Numbered from the stretch's first letter, positions 25,564-35,574 are shown. The stretch is DNA of 64,000 nucleotides from JAVVXB01 sp036651815 (GCA_036651815.1 JAVVXB010000003.1:1-64000); one strand, 5' to 3'. A program made the numbers and translations. Notes: generated from the letters alone by a model not told the origin.

Positions 25564-26635
25564 AAGAGATACAGTTTCTCTGGAGTCGGGGCAAAAAACA
25601 ATGGTTTCAAAAAAGGAAACAGAAGAATTGATGCCGCTGCTTTCTGTAATCGTTCCGGTGTATAATTTGGCTGATTATATTGATACCTGTATTGCATCCT
25701 TAATCGGTCAGACCTATCAGAACCTTGAAATTGTAATCGTGGACGACGGCTCAACGGATGGCAGCGCTGAAAAGTGTGATGCGTGGGCAAATATGGATAC
25801 GCGAATACGGGTTATCCATAAGGAAAACGGCGGTTTGTCAACGGCGAGAAATACAGGGTTGCAAATGGCAAGCGGTGATTGGATTGGTTTTGTGGATGGC
25901 GATGACTGGATCGACGCGCAAATGTATGAAACGCTGATTTCACAATGTTTGGAACATGATGCGGAAATAGGAAGCTGCACGTTTGAGTATGTGTATCCAG
26001 ATCATACCTTTTCGGATGGAGACAGCGGAAATGTGTGCATAATGAACCACAAGGAAGCATTGGAAGGACTGTGCCTGCAAAAAAAAATACGCTTTGAGGT
26101 CTGCACAAAGGTGATCAAAAAAAACATCCTTGCGGACGCATCGTTTATTCCCGGGCAGATTTATGAGGACATTCATTTTACACGGTTGATCATGCGTAAA
26201 CTGACGCACTATCTATATCTGGAACGCGCGTTCTATCATTACCGACAAAATCGGGAGGGAAACACAAACAGCAGATTTCCCATTCAAAAGTTGGCAATCA
26301 TCGAGGAGCTGGATGATTTTTGCAAAGAGCTCTCGGAGGAGGGATTGGAACAGGCGGCACAGGGGCTACGTGCCTTTACGCTGGATCATCTGATTCGCAT
26401 GTATGTAAATGCGAAAGATTGCGGCGTCGAGAAAAGGATTCTCCAATGGATAAGAGAGGCGTATCGTAGCCATTATCCAAAAAAGCAAACCAACAACGGT
26501 TCTGTCAAAAGAGTTCGTGGATGGATCTTTTATGTATCACCAACTGTTTATGACTGGTTGTCGCAGAGATTGCACAGCCGTTCACATAAAAGGAAAACAA
26601 TAAAAACAAAAGCTCATTTTGAAAGGAGTTTATGA
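25541..26635 (+). CDS. Family 2 glycosyltransferase
   Basis: 364 residues. GT-A fold: LLSVIVPVYNLADYIDTCIASLI, VIVDDGSTDGSAEKC (nucleotide-sugar binding) and GFVDGDDWIDAQMYE (metal-binding DxD region). It resembles the many WcaA/EpsJ-like transferases that act on cell-surface glycans. It starts inside the end of parB (23-bp overlap) with GGAG 5 nt upstream of the ATG; an ATG at 25601 is an alternative. It has no membrane segment and is probably peripheral. The donor and acceptor are unknown. It is clearly cotranscribed with parAB, which is unusual. Confidence 0.9.
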   Translation: MNESTVNERDTVSLESGQKTMVSKKETEELMPLLSVIVPVYNLADYIDTCIASLIGQTYQNLEIVIVDDGSTDGSAEKCDAWANMDTRIRVIHKENGGLSTARNTGLQMASGDWIGFVDGDDWIDAQMYETLISQCLEHDAEIGSCTFEYVYPDHTFSDGDSGNVCIMNHKEALEGLCLQKKIRFEVCTKVIKKNILADASFIPGQIYEDIHFTRLIMRKLTHYLYLERAFYHYRQNREGNTNSRFPIQKLAIIEELDDFCKELSEEGLEQAAQGLRAFTLDHLIRMYVNAKDCGVEKRILQWIREAYRSHYPKKQTNNGSVKRVRGWIFYVSPTVYDWLSQRLHSRSHKRKTIKTKAHFERSL

Positions 26636-27135
26636 AAATGAAAAAACTGGCGATCGTATGTCTTTGCGCAGTTCTTGCGCTTTCGCTGTTTGCATGTGCC
26701 AAAAAGGATACCGCGGGTAAACCGGAGACGATGGGCGCGGAGACGACCCCGCAGCAGACGGACACGGCAGAAAACTATGTGCCCACTGCGGATGAAGATA
26801 CAGCGCTGATTCAACTGGATAGCATCGATTACAATGAGGCAGACGGTACGGTACTGGCAAACATCACACACATGGCGTTTGTTCCGGCGCCGGAGGGTGA
26901 ACCGGAGACCGCCTATCAGATTATTGGCGGCGAAAGCAAGCAACTGCCCATCAATAAGGAAGCGCTGATTGATTTTCCACTGGCGGATAATGAAGCCCAG
27001 ACGGTGACGCTGCTCGTGGATGAATTTGTACAGGAATTTATGACATACACCAATACTCACGATACAAAGCTACTGTTTATCTATGAAGAAGCAAATGGCG
27101 AGCTGACAAAGCTAGTGCATTTTTACACACCGTGA
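26632..27135 (+). CDS. Putative lipoprotein of unknown function
   Basis: 167 residues. A lysine-rich start, hydrophobic stretch and lipobox LFAC (cysteine about residue 22) predict a type II signal peptide, processed by Lgt (encoded at 38905) and signal peptidase II. The mature part is acidic with no recognised domain. The ATG overlaps the glycosyltransferase stop (ATGA), and AAGGAG is close by; ATG 26638 is an alternative start with better spacing. It is the last gene of the parAB operon. Confidence 0.85.
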   Translation: MKMKKLAIVCLCAVLALSLFACAKKDTAGKPETMGAETTPQQTDTAENYVPTADEDTALIQLDSIDYNEADGTVLANITHMAFVPAPEGEPETAYQIIGGESKQLPINKEALIDFPLADNEAQTVTLLVDEFVQEFMTYTNTHDTKLLFIYEEANGELTKLVHFYTP

Positions 27136-27178
27136 GAAAGAATGCGCTGCAGTCATAGACGAATGATCAATCAAAAAT

Positions 27179-27217
27179 GTCCGGATATGATTCGAAACAA
27201 TCCTATCCGGACGGTTC
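27179..27217. terminator. Intrinsic terminator of the parAB-GT-lipoprotein operon
   Basis: GTCCGGATA (27179-27187) pairs perfectly with TATCCGGAC (27204-27212), followed by GGTTCTTTTT. A-rich bases on the other side make it usable also for the convergent alcohol dehydrogenase gene. Confidence 0.85.
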
Positions 27218-27239
27218 TTTTTAACAAGAAGAATTTTGA

Positions 27240-28418
27240 TTATTGGACGGATTCAAAGATTGACTGGATGTCCGACGCTTGCAGGTGCAGCAGATACCCA
27301 ACGCGGCGTTCGCCGCCGTCCTCGTTCGTGACGGCACGCTTTGCCATGATGGATATTCCTGCCTGGTCAACACCGAATTCGGATAGCCGACTGGGTAGAT
27401 GCAACTGCGCAAAGAAAGCTTCCAGCGCACGGATGCCGGCCTCAATGGTTTCGTCGATTGAAGACAACGGAGAAACGCCCATCACGCGCATGGCAAAATC
27501 TAAAAAACGCTGCTGGTTTTGAGACTGAACATAGCGCATCCAGCCGGGGGTAATGACGGCTAGCCCTGCGCCATGAGCAATATCATAACGTGCGGAAAGT
27601 TCATGCTCCATCTTATGACTGGCCCAATCCTGTTCCCGACCAATGCCGAGGACATTGTTGTGCGCCATGGTTCCGGCCAATGAAACCTGACACCAGGCAT
27701 CATAATTCTGCGGATCACGATAGACCATTGGCCCATAAATAAGAATGGTACGAAGCGTTGCTTCACACAGCGCGTCCGAAAAACCGGTGTCGGTTGTATT
27801 GGAAAAATAGCGTTCAAACACATGGCACATCATATCCGCGATGCCATTGGCAATTTGATTTTTTGGTAGTGTATAAAACAATGTTGGATCAATGATGGAT
27901 AGCACTGGCCGATTGCTTGGACGGTTGCAGCCATATTTCTGCTGTGTCAAATCATTGCTCAATACAGAGTTTGGGCTGGATTCGCTACCTGCGGCCGGAA
28001 TGGTTAACAGCGTAGCAACTGGCAGAGAGCCGTTTGTTGGGAGATCGCGCGCATAGATTTCCCAGAGATTATGCGTTTGATTTTTGACACCTAGCCCAAT
28101 GCCTTTTGCGGAATCAATGACCGAACCACCGCCAACGGCCAATATCAGTTCCACGTTTTCGCGCAGACAAAGCGCGACGCCCTGCTGAACCAGCGCAACG
28201 CGGGGATTGGGCTGAACGCCGCCAAGCTCGACAATTTCTATGTCAGCCGCGCGCAGCGATTGAATCACCGTATCATAAAGGCCGGTCCTTTTAATGCTTC
28301 CACCGCCGTAATGCAGCAGAACTTTTTTGGCAATTGGCGCAATCAGCGAGCCGACGCCCTTGTGCGTATCTTTGCCAAAAACAATGCGGGTACGGTTTTC
28401 ATAATCAAAGTTAAGCAT
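27240..28418 (-). CDS. Iron-containing alcohol dehydrogenase (YqhD/BdhA-like)
   Basis: 392 residues. Group III ADH: the N-terminal FDYENRTRIVFGKDTHKGVG and the NAD(P)-binding LILAVGGGSVIDSAKGIGLG are typical of the butanol dehydrogenase/YqhD branch. Metal ligands lie in NGIADMMCHVFERYF and SHKMEHELSARYDIAHGAGLA. It reduces aldehydes to alcohols with NAD(P)H, probably for fermentative redox balance or detoxification. AGGAGG lies 7 nt before the ATG. It is monocistronic and convergent with the parAB operon. Confidence 0.93.
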   Translation of the reverse strand: MLNFDYENRTRIVFGKDTHKGVGSLIAPIAKKVLLHYGGGSIKRTGLYDTVIQSLRAADIEIVELGGVQPNPRVALVQQGVALCLRENVELILAVGGGSVIDSAKGIGLGVKNQTHNLWEIYARDLPTNGSLPVATLLTIPAAGSESSPNSVLSNDLTQQKYGCNRPSNRPVLSIIDPTLFYTLPKNQIANGIADMMCHVFERYFSNTTDTGFSDALCEATLRTILIYGPMVYRDPQNYDAWCQVSLAGTMAHNNVLGIGREQDWASHKMEHELSARYDIAHGAGLAVITPGWMRYVQSQNQQRFLDFAMRVMGVSPLSSIDETIEAGIRALEAFFAQLHLPSRLSEFGVDQAGISIMAKRAVTNEDGGERRVGYLLHLQASDIQSIFESVQ

Positions 28419-28887
28419 AGAATTACCTCCTGAAATGAATGATTGCTGATGATTGGGGTCATATTAAAAAAGTTGTAAAGCGCAAAAAATCGGTCTTCTT
28501 GTAAAAAACGAGCCATTCGGCGCGCTGAGTTGTTCAATTTTACGGAAAGTGGTTTGATCGTTCATTCGCCATCTCTGCGCTCCAATTCAAGATTGACCAC
28601 TAGAAAGCTTGCAAATGTACCACTTAAACGGATATCGAGTTGCTCAGTAATGCAAATTTCTCATTAAATAGCACTTCTTTAAACAACGCGGGCGATACAC
28701 AAATGTTACAACCCCATTAAAAAGACCAATGCTGACCGTAAAACAAACATTAGTTTGCATGCCGGAATCATAGAAAACAAGTCATTGGCGTGCAATTCCG
28801 CGTATGTTTTCGTTGAACGTAGTATAACACGTTGACAATTTTGCCGCCAGTGTAGATAATAAGGTATTGGATTTTGGAGGCATGATG
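28419..28887. other. Divergent intergenic region between the ADH gene and glnS
   Basis: About 470 bp. The only element I can support is the glnS promoter (28832-28860). No gene, riboswitch or strong hairpin was seen in the remainder. Confidence 0.5.
28832..28860 (+). promoter_or_regulatory. SigA-type promoter of glnS
   Basis: -35 TTGACA (28832-28837), 17-bp spacer, -10 GATAAT (28855-28860). It gives a short leader of about 20 nt containing GGAGG. Confidence 0.75.
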
Positions 28888-30531
28888 ATGGAAGAAGAAA
28901 AACGCCCGTTGAATTTTATTGAAGAATTCATCGAGGAGGATATGCGCACAAAAGAACCGCGCGTCAAGACCCGTTTTCCGCCCGAGCCAAACGGGTATCT
29001 GCATATTGGACACGCCAAGGCGCTGTGCATAGATTTCGGTATGGCGGAAAAATATGGCGGTTCCTGCAACCTACGCTTCGACGATACAAATCCCACCAAA
29101 GAGGACGCCGAGTATGTAGATGCCATCCAGGAAGATATCAAGTGGCTTGGCTTTACGTGGGACAAGGTGCTATTTGGTTCATCCTATTTTGACCAGTGCT
29201 ATGATCTGGCGATCAAGCTTATCCAAAAAGGAGTCGCGTATGTGGATGAACTGAGCAAGGAGGACATGCGCGAATATCGCGGTACGCTGACGCAGCCCGG
29301 CAAAAACAGTCCGTGGCGCGAGCGTAGCGCAGCGGAGAATCTCGATTTGTTTGCCCGTATGAAAGCAGGAGAGTTTCCAGACGGAGCTAAAACGTTGCGC
29401 GCAAAGATTGATATGGCTTCCCCCAATATCAATATGCGCGATCCGGCGCTCTATCGAATTTTACATATTGATCATCATCAGACGGGAAACCGTTGGTGCA
29501 TTTATCCGATGTATGATTTTGCCCATCCCATTCAGGATGCAATCGAAGGTGTCACCCACTCCCTCTGCTCTTTGGAATACGAAGCACACCGTCCCTTGTA
29601 CGACTGGGTGGTGGAGCAGTGCGAATTTACGCACATACCGCGCCAGATCGAGTTTGCGCGCCTGAATTTAACCAATACGGTTATGAGTAAGCGATACCTC
29701 CGCCGCTTGGTTGAGGAGCAATTGGTGTCCGGTTGGGATGATCCACGGATGCCAACGCTGTGCGGTCTGCGCCGCCGGGGCTATACCGCCGCATCCATCC
29801 GGGATTTTCTGGAGCGCATCGGCGTCTCCAAGGCTGACAGCATCGTGGATGCTGCCATGCTGGAGCACTGCATACGGGAGGATCTCAACGAACACGCGCC
29901 GCGCTACATGGCCGTTACCGATCCGGTCAAGGTGGTTGTCGATAATTGGCCGGCGGGTAAGGTGGAAAACATCGAACTGGTCAATCACCCGAATGATCCT
30001 GCCTTGGGCAGCCGCACGGTGCATATGGGGCGCGAGGTCTATATTGAGCGCGCAGACTTTGCGATCGATCCGCCAAACAAGTTTTTCCGGCTGAAACCGG
30101 AAGGCGAGGTGCGGCTTAAGGGCGCGTATATCATCAAATGCGTCAGATGGAATGTGGATGAGGACGGTTTGGTGACGGAGATCCACTGCACGTACGATCC
30201 GGACAGCAAGAGCGGGGAAGATTCTCGCAAGATTAAGGGCACGCTTCATTGGGTCAACGCAAACGAAGCGGCTGCCGCGGAATTCCGGCTCTATGAACCG
30301 TTGATTCTGGATGTGGACAGCGAGGACGATGAGCGTGACTTTACGGAACGGCTGAATCCAGATTCACTCAACGTACTCAATGGATTTGTGGAGCCTATGT
30401 TGGCAGCCTCCGCGCCGGGCGAACGATTTCAGTTTATGCGCGTAGGTTATTTTTGCACCGATTTGGACAGTACGGCGGAACATCCGGTATTCAACCGGAT
30501 CGTTGGATTAAAGGATAGCTATAAGGGATAA
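28888..30531 (+). CDS. glnS: Glutaminyl-tRNA synthetase
   Basis: 547 residues. Class I synthetase: the HIGH motif is in [18 protein letters not shown], and the KMSKS equivalent is [10 protein letters not shown]. The C-terminal part is the two-barrel anticodon-binding domain typical of GlnRS. Three consecutive ATGs follow GGAGG; 28888 has the best spacing (7 nt). Most Firmicutes lack GlnRS and make Gln-tRNA by transamidation; several Clostridia carry a transferred glnS. Here it lies next to gltX. Confidence 0.95.
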   Translation: MEEEKRPLNFIEEFIEEDMRTKEPRVKTRFPPEPNGYLHIGHAKALCIDFGMAEKYGGSCNLRFDDTNPTKEDAEYVDAIQEDIKWLGFTWDKVLFGSSYFDQCYDLAIKLIQKGVAYVDELSKEDMREYRGTLTQPGKNSPWRERSAAENLDLFARMKAGEFPDGAKTLRAKIDMASPNINMRDPALYRILHIDHHQTGNRWCIYPMYDFAHPIQDAIEGVTHSLCSLEYEAHRPLYDWVVEQCEFTHIPRQIEFARLNLTNTVMSKRYLRRLVEEQLVSGWDDPRMPTLCGLRRRGYTAASIRDFLERIGVSKADSIVDAAMLEHCIREDLNEHAPRYMAVTDPVKVVVDNWPAGKVENIELVNHPNDPALGSRTVHMGREVYIERADFAIDPPNKFFRLKPEGEVRLKGAYIIKCVRWNVDEDGLVTEIHCTYDPDSKSGEDSRKIKGTLHWVNANEAAAAEFRLYEPLILDVDSEDDERDFTERLNPDSLNVLNGFVEPMLAASAPGERFQFMRVGYFCTDLDSTAEHPVFNRIVGLKDSYKG

Positions 30532-30853
30532 CGGTGCTTACACCCCCCTTTCTCCTAAAAAAAGACGCAGCTGCGAGAAAGCGAATCGTCAACGTAGGCG
30601 GATATCAAAACAATCCGCTTGGAAAGATTGCCAGCTTTAATTGTTTTTCTCGAGAAAGACGCAGGGATGCTTTCAAATGCATCGAAAATTGCTTTCGGTA
30701 CTTTTTTTGCCATTTATGCGCTTAGAATATTAATGCTTTCGCCAATAGATCTGAAAATGCGCTGTTTGAACTGGCCTCAAAAATCCACTTGAAAGCGTTG
30801 AGCCCTCTTTTAGAAACACAATCCGATGGACAAATAACAGAAAGGTTTCATGC
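30532..30853. other. Intergenic region glnS-gltX
   Basis: About 320 bp. A 6-bp hairpin GCGGAT/ATCCGC (30598-30618) has no T tract. I see no gene, clear promoter or terminator. Confidence 0.4.
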
Positions 30854-32293
30854 ATGGTTAGAACACGTTTTGCCCCGTCTCCTACGGGTTATATGCACAT
30901 TGGCAACCTGCGCAGCGCACTTTATGCGTATCTGTTTGCGCGCCACAACGGGGGCAGTTTTTTGTTGCGTATTGAGGATACCGATTCGGAACGATATGTG
31001 GATGGCGCGGTGGAGATTATCTATCGAACGCTCAAGGACGTTGGACTCACTTGGGATGAAGGACCCGATATCGGTGGCAGCTATGGTCCCTATGTGCAAA
31101 GTGAGCGAAAATGCTTGTATCTGCCCTATGCTGAGCAGTTGATTGAAAGCGGACATGCCTACCGCTGCTTCTGCACAAGGGAGGAACTGGAGCAACGCAG
31201 AGAGGAAGCGACCGCACGCGGTGAAACATTCCGCTACGATAAACATTGCCTGCATCTCTCCAAACAGGAAATACAAAGTAAAATTGATGCGGGCATGCCC
31301 TATGTTATCCGTCAGAATGTACCCACAACGGGGCAAACTTCATTTACTGATGAGATTTTCGGCACGATTACTGTGGATAATGATACGCTTGACGACAATG
31401 TGCTCATCAAGGCCGACGGTATGCCGACCTATAACTTTGCCAATGTCATCGACGACCATACCATGCTCATCACGCACGTTATGCGCGGCATGGAATACCT
31501 CAGCAGCACGCCAAAGTACAATTTGTTGTACGAAGCGTTCGGTTGGGAAATCCCAAAATATCTGCACATGACGCCCATCATGAAGGATGCGCAGCATAAG
31601 CTGAGCAAACGAAACGGGGATGCCTCTTACGAGGATTTGCTGCAAAAGGGCTATCTCAAGGAAGCAATTTTAAACTATATTGCGCTGCTTGGTTGGAACC
31701 CAGGTGATGAGCGGGAAATTTTTACGCTTTCCGAGCTGATCGAAGCATTTTCCATCGAGGGCATGAGCAAATCCCCTGCCATCTTTGACCTTGTAAAACT
31801 GACGTGGCTAAACTTTGCCTATATCCGTGCGCTTCCACCGGCGCTGTTTACTGCCCACGCACTGCCGTATTATGAACAGGCGGGCATTGCGGACATGGAT
31901 CGGGACGTACTGTGCCGAATATTACAGCCCCGTACGGAGGTATTTACGCAGATCCCGGACATGGTGGATTTTTTAACCGCCCTACCGGAATATGATGTGG
32001 CGTTATTTACCAACAAAAAATCCAAGACCGATCCGATCGTAGCAGCACAGGTACTGGAGATTGCCATCCCGGCACTCACGGCCCTGCCGCAATGGACGGA
32101 AACGGCGCTGCACGATACCTTGTTGGGACTGGCAGAGCAGAACGGCATGAAGAACGGCACCATGCTCTGGCCTGTGCGTATCGCCATGGCTGGGAAGCAG
32201 GTGACACCCGGCGGTCCGATGGAAATTGGCGTTCTGCTGGGAAGAGCGGAGACGTTACGTCGCCTGCAGATTGGCAGAGAGAAGCTGGCATAA
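30854..32293 (+). CDS. gltX: Glutamyl-tRNA synthetase
   Basis: 479 residues. Class I synthetase: VRTRFAPSPTGYMHIGNLRSALYA contains the HIGH-type motif as HIGN, and the KMSKS equivalent is KLSKRNGD. The zinc-type cysteine region is reduced (YRCFCTREELEQRREEA). The C-terminal helical domain is of the discriminating bacterial kind. With a dedicated GlnRS next door it may be strictly Glu-specific, but this cannot be read from sequence alone. AAAGG lies 8 nt before the ATG. Confidence 0.95.
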   Translation: MVRTRFAPSPTGYMHIGNLRSALYAYLFARHNGGSFLLRIEDTDSERYVDGAVEIIYRTLKDVGLTWDEGPDIGGSYGPYVQSERKCLYLPYAEQLIESGHAYRCFCTREELEQRREEATARGETFRYDKHCLHLSKQEIQSKIDAGMPYVIRQNVPTTGQTSFTDEIFGTITVDNDTLDDNVLIKADGMPTYNFANVIDDHTMLITHVMRGMEYLSSTPKYNLLYEAFGWEIPKYLHMTPIMKDAQHKLSKRNGDASYEDLLQKGYLKEAILNYIALLGWNPGDEREIFTLSELIEAFSIEGMSKSPAIFDLVKLTWLNFAYIRALPPALFTAHALPYYEQAGIADMDRDVLCRILQPRTEVFTQIPDMVDFLTALPEYDVALFTNKKSKTDPIVAAQVLEIAIPALTALPQWTETALHDTLLGLAEQNGMKNGTMLWPVRIAMAGKQVTPGGPMEIGVLLGRAETLRRLQIGREKLA

Positions 32294-32437
32294 CCAGATC
32301 CAGGCCAAAGACGCTTAGCCGCAGGTCGTTAGCATCAGCAGGCTTACCGTGCCCGGCAAGAATCATCGGTATGAATAGAATGAGATGCAGGGCAACGGCG
32401 TATATCCGTAAAGGAAACAACCAAACCGGAGGATTAT

Positions 32438-33529
32438 ATGAAATTAGGGGTCATCGGTCTGCCGAACGTCGGCAAAAGCACGCTGTTTAACGCCATCACC
32501 CAGGCGGGTGCACAGGCGGCCAACTATCCATTCTGTACCATTGAGCCAAATGTGGGCATGGTCGCAGTGCCAGACGAACGGCTGGATGTGCTGGCAAGCA
32601 TGTATCACCCGGAAAAATATACACCCACAACGATTGAGTTTGTGGATATTGCTGGCTTGGTGCGCGGCGCCAGCAAGGGCGAGGGACTGGGCAATAAGTT
32701 TCTCTCTCACATCCGTGAAGTGGACGCAGTGGTGCATGTGGTGCGTTGCTTTGAGGACGAAAATGTTGTGCATGTGGATGGTAGCGTAGATCCCGCGCGT
32801 GATATTGAAACCATTGGGCTGGAGCTGATATTTGCCGATCTGGAAACGCTGGAAAAACGTATGGACCGCGCGAGAAAGATGCAAAAGAGCGGCGACAAGA
32901 AACTGCTTGCCGAATTGATGCTGATCGAGCGCATGCAAAAGCACCTTGAAAGCGGAAAACCCGTGCGCAGCATGGAACTGTCCGAGGAGGAATTGGAAAT
33001 CTGCCGCAGCATGTATCTGCTCACAGCAAAACCCGTGATCTATGTGGCCAATGTTAGCGAGGACGATGTTGGCGTGGCGCCCAATGCGCTGGTGCAAGCG
33101 CTCTATGCAAACGCGGCCGCGGAACACGCGGAAGCCATCACCGCCTGCGCCAAACTGGAGGAGGAAATTGCCGAACTGCCCATCGAGGAAAAACAGTCCT
33201 TTTTAAGCGAAATGGGAATTGCGGAATCGGGTCTCGATCAATTGGTCAAGGCCTGCTATCGTCTGCTGGGTCTGATCAGCTACCTAACCGCAGGGCCGAA
33301 GGAGGTTCGCGCGTGGACGATCGATAAGGGTACGAAAGCACCGCAAGCGGCCGGAAAGATTCATACAGACTTTGAGCGGGGATTCATCCGCGCGGAGATT
33401 GTTGCGTTCGATACGCTCGTGGAACTGGGCAGCATGACAGCTTGTAAGGAAAAGGGCCTGATTCGCAGCGAAGGCAAGGATTACGTCATGCAGGACGGTG
33501 ATGTGACGTTATTTCGCTTCAACGTTTAA
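32438..33529 (+). CDS. ychF: Redox-regulated ATPase/GTPase YchF (Obg family)
   Basis: 363 residues, the normal length. The N-terminal P-loop is GLPNVGKSTLFNAIT, switch regions include YPFCTIEPNVGMVAVPDERL and DIAGLVRGASKGEGLGNKFL, and the C-terminal TGS-like domain runs from LISYLTAGPKEVRAWTI to the end. It binds ribosomes and prefers ATP. CGGAGG precedes the ATG. It is followed 3 bp later by tcdA. Confidence 0.97.
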   Translation: MKLGVIGLPNVGKSTLFNAITQAGAQAANYPFCTIEPNVGMVAVPDERLDVLASMYHPEKYTPTTIEFVDIAGLVRGASKGEGLGNKFLSHIREVDAVVHVVRCFEDENVVHVDGSVDPARDIETIGLELIFADLETLEKRMDRARKMQKSGDKKLLAELMLIERMQKHLESGKPVRSMELSEEELEICRSMYLLTAKPVIYVANVSEDDVGVAPNALVQALYANAAAEHAEAITACAKLEEEIAELPIEEKQSFLSEMGIAESGLDQLVKACYRLLGLISYLTAGPKEVRAWTIDKGTKAPQAAGKIHTDFERGFIRAEIVAFDTLVELGSMTACKEKGLIRSEGKDYVMQDGDVTLFRFNV

Positions 33530-33532
33530 ACC

Positions 33533-34216
33533 ATGGAAAGCTTCTCGGAACGCACCGTTCTGCTCATCGGAGAAACCGCATATGCGCGGCTACAAAATAG
33601 CCGCGTTGTTGTTGCTGGGCTGGGCGGCGTGGGCGGACACTGTGCCGAGGCGCTGGCGAGAGCGGGGGTTGGATGGTTGCACCTTGTGGATAACGACACT
33701 GTCAACACATCGAATCTCAACCGTCAGCTGGTGGCAACCAAGCATACCATCGGCATGCGGAAAACGGATGCCATGGCGGAGCGCATCCGCGATGTTTCTA
33801 ATTGTGAGGTGACCACCTGTGATCGCTGGATCGATGCCGGCAGCGTGGGGCAGATCATCCCCGCGCATACGGATTTTCTTGTTGATGCAATCGATTCGAC
33901 CGCGGGCAAGGTGGCGTTGATCGGCTATGCACAGGCGCACCAGATACCGATTGTTTCCTGTATGGGTGCGGGCAACCGTCTGGATGCCGGCCAATTTCAA
34001 GTGATCGATCTTTATCAAACGAAAAACTGCCCTTTGGCACGGAGAATGCGGCAGGAGTTGCGTAAGGTCGGAATTGCGGCGTTGCCAGTGGTTTGTTCGT
34101 CGGAAACAGCCTGCACACAAAAGAACCAAGCCACCATCGGTAGTTTGGCACCCGTCACTGCTACGGCAGGGTTGCGTGCGGCGAACTATGTGATTTTAGA
34201 ATTATTGAAAAAATAG
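33533..34216 (+). CDS. tcdA: ThiF/HesA family E1-like enzyme, tRNA threonylcarbamoyladenosine dehydratase (TcdA-like)
   Basis: 227 residues. ATP-binding Rossmann fold of the E1/MoeB class: VVVAGLGGVGGHCAEALARAG, VDNDTVNTSNLNRQ and DFLVDAIDSTAGK. The length and the sequence CPLARRMRQELRKVGI match the YgdL/TcdA group, which cyclises t6A37 in tRNAs to ct6A, rather than MoeB or ThiF. There is no good ribosome site between it and ychF (3-bp gap), so coupled translation is likely. Confidence 0.85.
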   Translation: MESFSERTVLLIGETAYARLQNSRVVVAGLGGVGGHCAEALARAGVGWLHLVDNDTVNTSNLNRQLVATKHTIGMRKTDAMAERIRDVSNCEVTTCDRWIDAGSVGQIIPAHTDFLVDAIDSTAGKVALIGYAQAHQIPIVSCMGAGNRLDAGQFQVIDLYQTKNCPLARRMRQELRKVGIAALPVVCSSETACTQKNQATIGSLAPVTATAGLRAANYVILELLKK

Positions 34217-34260
34217 CAAATGTAAAAATAGAGAAACCGTTGCGTACGGACGAACGGCAT

Positions 34261-35574
34261 TCAGCCGCCGCTGCTTTGGCGTTCGCATGGCGTGCACGAT
34301 AGACTCAACTCCCGCTCACTGATAAACACATGTTCATTGATAGACAGACGCTTGCATAAAAGCGCCTGTTTTTTGCATCGGTTGGCTTTGTTAAAATCTC
34401 GGTCGCCATACTTATCATCGCCCAACAGCGGATAACCGGCGGAAGCCAGCTGTACGCGGATTTGATGCGTACGCCCCGTGATGAGCGTAACCTCCAAAAG
34501 GCTCTTAACACCATCGGTCTTTAGCACGCGGTAGGTCAACTCACACCGCAGCGCACCGCTGATCCGTTCGGAACAGACGCGTACCGTAGCTTCGTCCGCA
34601 TCTTTTAGCAGCCAATCAATCAACCTGCCGGTTGATGCAGGGGTGCCACGGACAATGCAGTGATAGATTTTCTGAAGGTCATGTTCGCGAAAACGCATTG
34701 TCAGCTGATTCTGCATCTTCAGTGTGCGGGCAAAACAAATCAATCCCTCAGTGTTGGCATCCAGGCGGTGGACGGCATAGACTGGATCAAATATACTTTT
34801 TAGTTCAGCAAGCAGTTCGCCCTCCGTCTCCACACCCGCGTTCTTATCCACCACAATTAACTCGTCGTCCACAAATACGCCGCGGCAGGACCGAAAGGCA
34901 GGCAGCAATGCAGTCTGTGCGGAAAATGGGACGAAAGCCGCACCGCGCGGTGCGCAAAAGAAGGTCATCGCTTCACCAAGCGTTGGATGGTTGAGCGTCA
35001 ACGCATAAGCCCACAGCGCGATTTGCGCTCCGGCTTGAGCCGATGGATGATACCGCTGGTCGCCCCAGAGCGGCAGCCCAGCATGAGCCAACTGTACACG
35101 AATCTGGTGTGGCCGGCCGGTATATAGTTCAATATCCAATAACGCACAGCATTCTGTGCGGCCAAGGCAGGTGTATCGCATCCGTGCTTCCTTGCTACCC
35201 TCTGTACTCGCTGGCACAACCGAAGAAGAAAACGTTTGCTCATCCTTCACAAGCCAGTCCGTCAGAGAGGCTTCGGGCTGTGGCGTTCCGCAGACGACGG
35301 CTACATATCGCTTTTTAGCCGTGTGATTTGAAAACTGTGCGGATAGCCGCGCGGATGCCTTGCTGGTGCGCGCAAATACCATCACGCCCCCGACGGGACG
35401 GTCCAGACGATGCACAAGCCCCAAATATACGTCGCCTGGCTTTTGATATTTTTCCTTCAGATACTGTTTTAGGGCGGTCAGCAGATCGGCATCGCCCGAC
35501 ATGTCGGCCTGTACGGGCATATTGACGGGCTTTTCGACCACGAGTAGGTGATTGTCTTCATAGAGAATATTCAT
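34261..35574 (-). CDS. Tandem-domain RluA-family pseudouridine synthase
   Basis: 437 residues, about twice a minimal RluA-type synthase. Each half has a full catalytic set. Domain 1 (1-215): NILYEDNHLLVVEKP, LVHRLDRPVGGVMVFART with Asp58, and YTGRPHQIRVQLAHAGLPLWGD. Domain 2 (233-430): VFVDDELIVVDKNAG, AVHRLDANTEGLICFART with Asp272, and ITGRTHQIRVQLASAGYPLLGDDKYG. No S4 domain is present. It should isomerise uridines in rRNA or tRNA; two targets, or a pseudo-dimer, are possible. It is a single continuous frame with no sign of a sequencing join. It is not obviously in an operon (115 bp from the methyltransferase gene). Confidence 0.92.
   Translation of the reverse strand: MNILYEDNHLLVVEKPVNMPVQADMSGDADLLTALKQYLKEKYQKPGDVYLGLVHRLDRPVGGVMVFARTSKASARLSAQFSNHTAKKRYVAVVCGTPQPEASLTDWLVKDEQTFSSSVVPASTEGSKEARMRYTCLGRTECCALLDIELYTGRPHQIRVQLAHAGLPLWGDQRYHPSAQAGAQIALWAYALTLNHPTLGEAMTFFCAPRGAAFVPFSAQTALLPAFRSCRGVFVDDELIVVDKNAGVETEGELLAELKSIFDPVYAVHRLDANTEGLICFARTLKMQNQLTMRFREHDLQKIYHCIVRGTPASTGRLIDWLLKDADEATVRVCSERISGALRCELTYRVLKTDGVKSLLEVTLITGRTHQIRVQLASAGYPLLGDDKYGDRDFNKANRCKKQALLCKRLSINEHVFISERELSLSCTPCERQSSGG

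Noticed and set aside
30598..30618. GCGGAT/ATCCGC hairpin after glnS as a terminator
   Set aside because: The stem is only 6 bp and no T tract follows.
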